A stretch of 9,138 nt of DNA from the NCBI GenBank assembly GCA_964422185.1, contig CAYRAG010000059.1, positions 1 to 9,138 of the forward strand, read 5' to 3'. Numbering within the stretch: position 1 is the stretch's first letter; each line of letters starts with the position of its first letter. The DNA comes from CALXCT01 sp964422185. GTDB lineage: Bacteria; Bacillota; Clostridia; Oscillospirales; Oscillospiraceae. Positions 1 through 5,800 of the stretch are shown here, piece by piece. Made by a program: the position numbers and the translations under genes. The notes under the pieces are model-generated. The model made no database searches. It was given only the letters and a program-made list of their open reading frames with translations, and had not been told where the DNA came from.

Positions 1-1
1 A

Positions 2-88
2 TTTGACATCCCCGCTGAAACGGTTGATCCGGCGCGTCCGGGCCGATCAGGGCCGGAAAACGAATCTGCGGGGCATGGTGAGGAATAG
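2..88 (+). CDS. Possible C-terminal tail of an upstream gene (partial, cut by window edge)
   Basis: An open frame enters from the left edge and ends at TAG 86-88, leaving only 2 nt before the ATPase start codon. The ATPase ribosome-binding sequence (GGTGAGG, 77-83) would lie inside this tail, an arrangement typical of translationally coupled operon genes. The visible 28 residues are polar and Gly/Glu/Pro-rich (for example ending SAGHGEE), like a disordered C-terminus, and show no domain. Against it, the third codon positions are less GC-rich than in the real genes nearby, and another frame is also open here. No function can be assigned; a transcription regulator or another transporter part would be usual in this position, but that is a guess. 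Confidence 0.4.
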   Translation, partial: FDIPAETVDPARPGRSGPENESAGHGEE

Positions 89-90
89 CG

Positions 91-765
91 ATGCTGAAAG
101 CGGAGAGTATATACAAGAGGTTCAAGACCAGGGAAGTGCTGAAAGGCGCCACCCTGGTTCTGGCGCCCGGGATGTGCCTTGGGATTGTGGGAAGCAACGG
201 CTGCGGCAAGACGACGCTTCTCTCCATCCTGGCCGGCGCTCAGAAAGCGGATCAGGGAAAGATCTGGTTCGAGGGGAAAGAGGCGGGATCGGACAAGACC
301 CTGTTTCGCAGGTACGCGGCCTATGTGCCGCAGGAGAATCCCCTGTTTGAGGAACTGACGGTTCGGGACAATCTGAAGCTCTGGTACGGCGGGGATCGCG
401 AGGCCATGGAGCGGGATCTGGAGAGCGGCCCGGCGGCCGTGCTCGGCGTGGGAGACATGCTGGGGATGACCGTGTCCAGGATTTCCGGCGGCATGAAAAA
501 ACGGCTGAGCATCGCGTGCTCCCTGGCGTCTCATGCGCCCTACCTGATTCTGGACGAGCCGGGGGCCGCGCTGGATATGGAGTGCAAGGCGGCCATCCGC
601 AGATACCTGCAGGATTACACCCGGGAGGGCGGCGCGGTGCTGCTGACCTCCCACGAGGTGGACGAGCTGTCGGTATGCACGAACCTGGCGGTTCTGCGGG
701 ACGGGGTGCTGCATCCGATTCCCCTCCGGATTGACGAAGAGGAACTGGTGGGCTATTTCCACTAA
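91..765 (+). CDS. ABC transporter ATP-binding protein
   Basis: This 224-residue protein is a complete ABC ATPase subunit that would hydrolyse ATP at the cytoplasmic face to drive the two permeases encoded next to it. Motifs appear in order: Walker A GSNGCGKT at 34-41, Q-loop Gln81 in YVPQEN, signature ISGGMKKR at 131-138, Walker B YLILDEP at 151-157, the D-loop GAALD, and the switch histidine His188 in TSHEVDEL. The length is that of a single nucleotide-binding domain with a short C-terminal tail. The start at 91 is supported by GGTGAGG 7 nt upstream. The pairing with ABC-2-type permeases and the CcmA-like layout suggest an exporter. The protein has one nucleotide-binding site set and probably works as a homodimer with the permease pair. 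The substrate is unknown; drugs, peptides or sodium are all handled by relatives. Confidence 0.93.
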   Translation: MLKAESIYKRFKTREVLKGATLVLAPGMCLGIVGSNGCGKTTLLSILAGAQKADQGKIWFEGKEAGSDKTLFRRYAAYVPQENPLFEELTVRDNLKLWYGGDREAMERDLESGPAAVLGVGDMLGMTVSRISGGMKKRLSIACSLASHAPYLILDEPGAALDMECKAAIRRYLQDYTREGGAVLLTSHEVDELSVCTNLAVLRDGVLHPIPLRIDEEELVGYFH

Positions 766-813
766 AGGGAAGTTTTTGTGTAGTTCAGGACGGCAGAGAG
801 GTTCATGGGAACT

Positions 814-821
814 GGGAGAGG
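814..821 (+). promoter_or_regulatory. Ribosome-binding site that bears on the permease 1 start
   Basis: GGGAGAGG ends 8 nt before an in-frame TTG (830) and 14 nt before an in-frame ATG (836). The spacing favours TTG as initiator, which would add only two residues. The reading frame is open back to about 731, but starting there would overlap the ATPase gene and add a polar leader with no ribosome-binding site seen. Confidence 0.5.
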
Positions 822-829
822 ATGTTGTT

Positions 830-2017
830 TTGAACATGCGCTTTACCTGTCTGAAACTGGAGCTGAAGCGGGCGCTGAAGAAGCTTCCGTATATGATCGC
901 GGGCGCGATACCGCTGTTCCTGCTCGCCGCGGTTACCGCGTTTCTCGCCGCACGCCTGCTGTACGGCGACGAGGCGGTGGGGCGGATCCGCGTGGGCGTC
1001 TCCATCCCGGAGGGCGATGTGGCGGCGGAGCAGGTGATCCGCCTGCTGGAGTCGCTGGACAGTGTGAGCAGCGTCTGCGATTTCGTCTACCTGGATCTGG
1101 ACGAGTGTATGGACGGACTGAGAGCCGGGGAGCTGTTCGCCGCGATAGAGGCCCCGGAGGGGTTTGTTCAGGGGATTATCAACGGGACGAATACCCCGGT
1201 GACGATCTGGCTGCCCAGGGGGAACGCCTTGGAGGGACAGCTGTTCTCTGCCCTGACGGACGCGGGCGCGCAGACGCTGTCCGCCAGTCAGGCCGGCATC
1301 TACGCGGGCAATGAGATATACGCCCTGACCGGCAATCAGAACCTGATCGCCGAGCTGGAGCGGGATTTAAACCAGTACTATATTGGGTTTAGCCTCGCCC
1401 GGCTGGACAACTTCCGCCGGTTCCAGATCAGCGGAACCGGGGATTTGGAGACCGGGCCGTTCTATATGGTCAGCGCGTTTACCCTGTTTCTGTTCTTCGC
1501 CGCCGTACCGGCCGGGGAATACCTGCTGCCGCATTCCAGATCCATGCGCTCGAAGCTGGAGATCGCGGGGCTGGGGAGCGGATGGCGGGAGTTCTGCCGG
1601 GTGTTCGGGCTGACCCTGCTTCTGATGATTCTGTCCGTGCCGGTTCTCGTGGCGGGCCTCGCGACGGGAGTTCTGGGGATGTCCTGGTACCTCATCCCGA
1701 TCCTGTTCCTGGTCTGCATGGCGGTGGCTTCTCTGGTGATTCTCATCTACCATGTCAGCGGCTCCCTGCTGGGCGGCCTGATGTTTCTCTTCCTGGTCGT
1801 GGCCGTGCAGCATTTCATCGCCGGCGGAATTCTGCCGGAGGTGTTCCTCCCGGATACGCTGAGACATCTCGCGCCGTGGATGCCGTCCGGCATCCTTATG
1901 GGAGCCATGAAGACGGCGGTTCTGGGACAGCCGCAGCCGAGCGCGTTCGCGGCGGTCTGCGGGATCATCCTCGTGGCCATGGTCCTTGACACCCTGCTGG
2001 AAAGGGCCGGAAAATGA
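830..2017 (+). CDS. ABC-2-type transporter permease, first of two
   Basis: This is a 395-residue integral membrane protein if it starts at TTG 830, or 393 residues from ATG 836. From hydrophobicity, TM1 spans about residues 22-45. A soluble, presumably extracytoplasmic domain follows (about 46-209), then five further helices near 210-232, 255-282, 286-308, 311-332 and 369-389. This one-plus-five layout with a large loop after TM1 is that of ABC-2 membrane proteins of the NatB/YhaP/DrrB-like broad class. The basic N-terminus (LKRALKK) fits an inside location. The gene lies 64 nt after the ATPase gene and overlaps the second permease by 4 nt, so all three should share one mRNA. It should form the translocation path with its neighbour. 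No substrate-specific motif was recognised. Confidence 0.85.
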   Translation: MNMRFTCLKLELKRALKKLPYMIAGAIPLFLLAAVTAFLAARLLYGDEAVGRIRVGVSIPEGDVAAEQVIRLLESLDSVSSVCDFVYLDLDECMDGLRAGELFAAIEAPEGFVQGIINGTNTPVTIWLPRGNALEGQLFSALTDAGAQTLSASQAGIYAGNEIYALTGNQNLIAELERDLNQYYIGFSLARLDNFRRFQISGTGDLETGPFYMVSAFTLFLFFAAVPAGEYLLPHSRSMRSKLEIAGLGSGWREFCRVFGLTLLLMILSVPVLVAGLATGVLGMSWYLIPILFLVCMAVASLVILIYHVSGSLLGGLMFLFLVVAVQHFIAGGILPEVFLPDTLRHLAPWMPSGILMGAMKTAVLGQPQPSAFAAVCGIILVAMVLDTLLERAGK

Positions 2018-3090
2018 GACAGATGTGCGTGTGGTTCCTCCTCTCGTGCAAGCGCCATCTGAAACGGCCGTCCTTTGTCCTGATTCTGCTGCTGCTTCCG
2101 CTCCTGTGCGGGTTTCTCCACAGCAGACAGGCGGAGGAGAGCCAGCAGGTGCGCGTCGCGGTATGCGCCCTGACGGAGGATCCGGGGCCGGACGGGGCCG
2201 GTCTGGAGGATCTCGGGGCGGCCCTGGTGAACGAGCTGACGGAGAGCCAGCAGGAGGACAGTATTTTCCAGTTCTACCTCTGCGAGGATGAGACGGCGGT
2301 GCGGGAGGATGTGGCCTCCCGGCAGGCGGAGTGCGGCTATGTGGTGGAGGCGGATCTGCGCGGGAGACTGGAGCGGGACGAGGCGGAGCGGAGTATCCGC
2401 GTCTACTGTGCGCCGTCCACCGTGCTGGACGGGCTGGCGGACGAGGTCGTGTCCGCCGCCCTGGCCCGGCTCTACGACCGGGAGATCTTCATTAACTACA
2501 TCGACGAAAAAGGCCACGCGGACGGCCGTGTCGACCCGGGCGAGGTCTACGACAAATGGCTGGACGGCGGCGCCACATTCCACTTCGAGTACCGCTATCT
2601 GGACAGCGGCGCCGGCGCGGGTCAGACGGAGCAGCCGACGGAGGATCTGTTCCCCATCCGGGGCATCGCGGCGGTGATGCTGTTTCTCATCGGGGTCTAC
2701 AGTATGGTGATTCTGGGGCTGGATGAGGAGAAAGGCGTATTCCTGAGCCTGGTCGCCCGGGAGCGGTACACCTGCAGAGTGGCGGCTGCCACGGCGCCGG
2801 TGGCGCTGGCGGCGGTGTCGTGCCTCGCCGCGCTGTGGGCCGGCGGCTGCATCGCCAACTGGGGGAAAGAGACCCTGGTGATGCTGGTCTATATTCTGGC
2901 GGTCACGGCGTACGGCCTGCTCCTGAAAGCGATACTGCGCAGCCCGCGCCTGATCGGCTGCCTGATTCCGCTGCTGCTTGTGGCGTCGTTTATCTTCTGC
3001 CCGGTATTTCTGGACATCGGCAGGTACTTCCCCGCCCTGCGTGCGGCGGGAATGCTCCTGCCCCCGTGGTATTATCTGAGGGCGTTTTAG
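2014..3090 (+). CDS. ABC-2-type transporter permease, second of two, short at the C-terminus
   Basis: This 358-residue membrane protein starts within the stop codon of the previous gene (ATGA overlap), with GGAAAGGG upstream as a likely ribosome-binding sequence, so translation is probably coupled. TM1 lies near residues 18-37. A charged extracytoplasmic domain follows (about 38-213), then helices near 216-236, 255-277, 286-307 and 312-334. The protein stops at PPWYYLRAF. In the first permease a comparable Trp/Pro-containing stretch is followed by about 35 more residues with a sixth helix; here that helix is absent and the sequence after the TAG is polar. The architecture matches its partner closely enough to suggest an ancient duplication, although sequence identity looks low by eye. 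It probably forms a heterodimeric membrane domain with the first permease. Substrate unknown. Confidence 0.85.
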   Translation: MRQMCVWFLLSCKRHLKRPSFVLILLLLPLLCGFLHSRQAEESQQVRVAVCALTEDPGPDGAGLEDLGAALVNELTESQQEDSIFQFYLCEDETAVREDVASRQAECGYVVEADLRGRLERDEAERSIRVYCAPSTVLDGLADEVVSAALARLYDREIFINYIDEKGHADGRVDPGEVYDKWLDGGATFHFEYRYLDSGAGAGQTEQPTEDLFPIRGIAAVMLFLIGVYSMVILGLDEEKGVFLSLVARERYTCRVAAATAPVALAAVSCLAALWAGGCIANWGKETLVMLVYILAVTAYGLLLKAILRSPRLIGCLIPLLLVASFIFCPVFLDIGRYFPALRAAGMLLPPWYYLRAF

Positions 3091-3196
3091 GCCATCCTGT
3101 GCGCGGGATATCCATCAGACGCAATCCCTTTCCCGTCCGCCCGGACGGAGCGCGGAGACCGTGCGGAAAGCCCGGCGGAGCGGGATGCGTATCCAT

Positions 3197-3217
3197 TTTC
3201 CAGGTGATTTTTGGAAA
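3197..3217. promoter_or_regulatory. Candidate operator: TTTCCA-N9-TGGAAA dyad
   Basis: A 6-bp inverted repeat (3197-3202 and 3212-3217) separated by 9 nt sits about 30 nt upstream of the zinc-ribbon gene start, in the AT-richest part of the spacer. The position and 21-bp span fit a dimeric repressor site, but a 6-bp arm can occur by chance and no regulator is encoded nearby. It could also be a weak hairpin in the leader mRNA. Confidence 0.25.
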
Positions 3218-3235
3218 GACATCGTTAGACTCATG

Positions 3236-3241
3236 AGGAGG
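3236..3241 (+). promoter_or_regulatory. Ribosome-binding site deciding the zinc-ribbon gene start
   Basis: AGGAGG lies 7 nt before ATG 3249 but only 1 nt before ATG 3243. The second ATG is therefore the true start, and the protein begins MKCAKCG, placing the first zinc-ribbon Cys at residue 3. Confidence 0.85.
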
Positions 3242-3248
3242 AATGGGA

Positions 3249-5363
3249 ATGAAGTGCGCAAAATGCGGCGCAGAATTGCCGGAAGGGTCTCTGTTCTGCT
3301 TTAACTGTGGAGCGCGGGTGGAACAGAGCGAAGAGGAGAAGAAGCAGGCGCCCGGGACGGAGGAAGTCAGCGCGGAACCCGCCGGCGGCGGAGAAAGCGC
3401 GCAGGAGCCCACCGGGACAGAGGGCGCGGAGAATCCGGCCCCGGAGGAGAGTGCGCAGGAGCAGGCCCCCGGGGAGGACAGCGCAGCGGGCGCGGCACCG
3501 GAGACAGGAGACGCGGAGAGCCGGCCGCCGGAGGAGAGCGGCGCGGAGGAGCCGGCCCCCGAGCCGGAAAAGACGGAAGACCAGCCTCAGGCGGCGAGCG
3601 CCCCCGCGGAGGGGCCGGGAGCGGCGGAGACCGGAAGCGGTTTCAATCAGGGTGCGCCGGCCCCGCAGGAGCCGCCCGCCGCGGCCGCCAGAAAGTCCGG
3701 GAAGATGAAGATCATCCTCCCCATTGTGATTGTGGCGGTGGTGGTCGTGGCGGCCGTTGCGGTGTTCCTGAACATGGGCAACCCGAAAGAGACGGTAAAG
3801 AAGAGCCTGAACAGCACGATCACCGCAATCAAAGAGGAGAAGACCGGCCTGAGCGGCTACCTCGGCCTGCCTGAGGTTCTGGAGAGCATCAAGACCGGCA
3901 AGACCCGCCAGGAGCTGTCCGCCGGCGTCGGGATCGGGCCGCTGATGGGCGTCCCCATTGACGGCGATGTCGGCCTGAGCGCGGTGGTGGATCGGGACGC
4001 GGAGACAGGAACCTATGGCACGGTGTCCCTCACACTGTTCGGAATGGATGAGCACCTGGCGGAGTTTTACGGCGATGCGGAGCAGTGGCTGGTGTCCGTT
4101 CCCCTGTTCTTTGAAGACAGCCTGTATGTGGACCGGGCGCAGCTGAAAGAGATGGCGGAGAGCGGAGAGCTCTTCACCCGGCTGGAGAGCAGCCTCGGCG
4201 TGGAGCTGGACGACATGATGAAAGACGCCCTCCGCCTGCTGGCCGGTGTGGAGACGGAGGACGGGCAGTCCCTCATCAGCCTCAATCTGATCGCCGAGTA
4301 CATGGACTACTCCGCGCAGGTTCGGGAGACCCTGATCGACCACACCGAGGTCAAAAAAGCGGAGAAGAAGTCTTTCCAGATCGGCGGGAGCGACACCGAC
4401 TGCAACGGCTATCTCATCACCATCCCGGAGGAGGACTGCAGGGCCCTCACCGCGAATTTCGGCGAGTTTTACAGGCTCAGACTCATCCCGTTCCTGGATG
4501 AAATCGACAGGGTGCTCGGCCACAATGAGTATGACTACGAGAGCGACATCGACGCCGTCCTGGCCGCGGTGGACAATCTGTGCACCGGCGGCCTGGAGCT
4601 GACGGCCTATGTGGGGCCGCAGAGCCGCCTGGTGAGTGTGGAACTGACCAGAGACTTCACCGTGGACGGAGCGCCCAGCAACCTGACCGTCGTCCTGAAC
4701 CTGCTCGGCGAGAAGAATCCCGCGGATGACATGGCGCTGACCGCCGACCTGTCCAGCGGCGATACCACGCTGGCCATCGGCCTTGACCGGAACCTGACGG
4801 AGACGGACACGGACATCCACAGCGATCTGATACTGCACCTGCAGGACGACCAGGGATACAACATGGATGCCAGCCTCGAGAGCGCGCTGAACAAGGAGAG
4901 CGGAGACTGCTCCGTGAAAGTCGCGCTGGAGGATGAATCCGGCGTGGCCTCCGCCGCCCTGAGCGGGATCCTGGAAAATATGGAACAGGGCAGGAGCTTC
5001 ACCCTCGCGTTCGATACACTGGAGCTCGTCTCGGATGGCGAGACCATCCCCATTGATCTCCAGGCGAAGTACGCCGTCAGCCCGATCGAGGGCGTGGATG
5101 CCGGGAGCATCGAGGGCATCACGGCGAGAGACAGGCTGAATGTCCTGGAGGCCAGCCAGTCAGACTGGACGGCCCTCAGCGAGGAGGCCAACGACAACCT
5201 GGTGGAACTGGAGAACCAGATCTTCAGCCTCCTCCTCGGCGGAATTTTCGGCGGAACCGACTTCGATGTTGACAGCGAGCCCTCGGTGGAGGAGCTCCTC
5301 TATGTGCAGGACACCCCGCTTGCCGACCTGATGGGCATGAGCGAGGCGGAGATTCTGAACTAG
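3249..5363 (+). CDS. Zinc-ribbon, acidic-linker, single-TM membrane protein, truncated by an in-frame TAG
   Basis: As it stands the product has 704 residues. Cys3, Cys6, Cys17 and Cys20 (KCAKCG...FCFNCG) form a classic zinc ribbon. Residues about 25-148 are a low-complexity Glu/Pro/Ala/Gly linker with loose repeats (ESAQE twice, PAPE-type units). A TM helix follows at about 154-175, preceded by basic residues (RKSGKMK), so the ribbon should be cytoplasmic and residues 176 onward outside. The outer part looks beta-rich with four Cys (385, 397, 445, 554); I do not recognise a named family. The frame ends at TAG 5361-5363, created by the junction of a 15-bp tandem duplication, in the middle of a GMSEAEILN...MGTPD motif. 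The same frame continues for 110 codons beyond, so the ancestral protein had about 814 residues. Function is unknown; such ribbon-linker-TM proteins are often thought to sense or tether at the envelope, which is only inference here. Confidence 0.85.
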   Translation: MKCAKCGAELPEGSLFCFNCGARVEQSEEEKKQAPGTEEVSAEPAGGGESAQEPTGTEGAENPAPEESAQEQAPGEDSAAGAAPETGDAESRPPEESGAEEPAPEPEKTEDQPQAASAPAEGPGAAETGSGFNQGAPAPQEPPAAAARKSGKMKIILPIVIVAVVVVAAVAVFLNMGNPKETVKKSLNSTITAIKEEKTGLSGYLGLPEVLESIKTGKTRQELSAGVGIGPLMGVPIDGDVGLSAVVDRDAETGTYGTVSLTLFGMDEHLAEFYGDAEQWLVSVPLFFEDSLYVDRAQLKEMAESGELFTRLESSLGVELDDMMKDALRLLAGVETEDGQSLISLNLIAEYMDYSAQVRETLIDHTEVKKAEKKSFQIGGSDTDCNGYLITIPEEDCRALTANFGEFYRLRLIPFLDEIDRVLGHNEYDYESDIDAVLAAVDNLCTGGLELTAYVGPQSRLVSVELTRDFTVDGAPSNLTVVLNLLGEKNPADDMALTADLSSGDTTLAIGLDRNLTETDTDIHSDLILHLQDDQGYNMDASLESALNKESGDCSVKVALEDESGVASAALSGILENMEQGRSFTLAFDTLELVSDGETIPIDLQAKYAVSPIEGVDAGSIEGITARDRLNVLEASQSDWTALSEEANDNLVELENQIFSLLLGGIFGGTDFDVDSEPSVEELLYVQDTPLADLMGMSEAEILN

Positions 5364-5377
5364 GAGATTCTGAACTA
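5348..5377 (+). repeat. Exact 15-bp tandem duplication that creates a stop codon
   Basis: GGAGATTCTGAACTA occurs twice back to back, at 5348-5362 and 5363-5377. The last two bases of copy one plus the first base of copy two make TAG in the frame of the zinc-ribbon gene. One copy alone reads EILNY and continues without a stop. The unit is 15 bp, so the downstream frame is unchanged. This is directly visible in the sequence. Confidence 0.95.
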
Positions 5378-5378
5378 C

Positions 5379-5708
5379 ATGGGCACGCCGGACAGGTACA
5401 TCGAGGGAACCTCCGCGTCCTACGGGGACGAGTCTGAGTATGTGGACTTCTCGTTCGATTCGTACGGCAATGTGGAGGCAATCTACGGCAGCCCGTGGCT
5501 CTTCTCCTGTGACGACCAGAGCCTGTATGAGGAATCTGATGCCGTCTCCGCCATCTTCGGCGTGGAGGACTATCCGCTGGGCGGCGCCGGGCAAATGTTC
5601 CAGACCGAGTGGGATGTGGGAGACTACGCGTTTATCTTCAACTACCCGAAGTTCGCGGACGAGACCGGACACTTCTATCCCATTGAGATCATGGTGAGCT
5701 ACTTCTAA
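5379..5708 (+). pseudogene. Detached C-terminal domain of the zinc-ribbon membrane protein
   Basis: These 109 codons after an ATG, ending at TAA 5706-5708, lie in the same frame as the preceding gene and would be its C-terminus if one copy of the duplication were absent. The segment begins MGTPDRYIEG and completes the motif GMSEAEILNYMGTPD. That motif resembles the Gly-Met-Ser/Thr...Glu-Val...Leu-Gly-x-Pro-Asp signature of SmpA/OmlA (BLIP-like) domains in extracytoplasmic proteins. The rest is aromatic-rich and beta-like (SEYVDFSFDSYG, DYAFIFNYP). It has no signal peptide of its own. The duplication junction places TAGGAG 12 nt before the ATG, so weak re-initiation cannot be excluded, but the product would then stay in the cytoplasm, away from its normal location. 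I read it as a separated fragment rather than an independent gene. Confidence 0.75.
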
Positions 5709-5756
5709 AAGCTCAGGCCTGGGTTGCAGAGTTTGCCTTTAAGGCAGAAGAAAGAA

Positions 5757-5793
5757 AACAGGGGGCAGCGGCGTAACGCCGCTGCCCCCTGTT
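5757..5793 (-). terminator. Intrinsic terminator between convergent genes, best in the topB direction
   Basis: A perfect 17-bp inverted repeat (5757-5773 and 5777-5793; arm AACAGGGGGCAGCGGCG) has a 3-nt TAA loop. Read on the minus strand it begins 8 nt after the topB stop and is followed by a T-rich tail (TTCTTTCTTC), the standard intrinsic terminator form. Read on the plus strand the tail is only weakly T-rich (GTCCGTTTC), but the very stable stem may also stop or stabilise transcripts of the zinc-ribbon gene. Confidence 0.88.
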
Positions 5794-5800
5794 GTCCGTT

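Larger units (their letters stand above)
3091..3248. other. Intergenic spacer between the ABC operon and the zinc-ribbon gene
   Basis: No gene is visible in these 158 nt. A small GC hairpin (CCGTCC 3133-3138, GGACGG 3143-3148, loop GCCC) follows the permease stop, but no T-run follows it, so it is a poor intrinsic terminator. The second half turns AT-richer, which suits a promoter for the next gene, although no convincing -35/-10 pair could be named. The AT-richer half also holds the dyad listed separately. Confidence 0.5.

Noticed and set aside
3..31. TTGACA at 3-8 as a -35 box for the ABC operon
   Set aside because: No TATAAT-like element lies 16-18 nt downstream, and a possible upstream gene tail reads through the site.
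731..829. A longer N-terminus for permease 1 starting at 731
   Set aside because: It overlaps the end of the ATPase gene, has no ribosome-binding site and adds a polar leader; the site at 814-821 points to 830 or 836.
3231..4838. A 535-codon minus-strand open frame opposite the zinc-ribbon gene
   Set aside because: It has the same codon-boundary effect as the frame opposite topB. The plus-strand gene has a zinc ribbon, a TM helix and a good ribosome-binding site, and the antisense product is low-complexity.
5361..5363. TAG read as an amino acid (stop-codon recoding)
   Set aside because: Permease 2 and RNase HI both end naturally at TAG, and the exact tandem duplication explains this stop without recoding.
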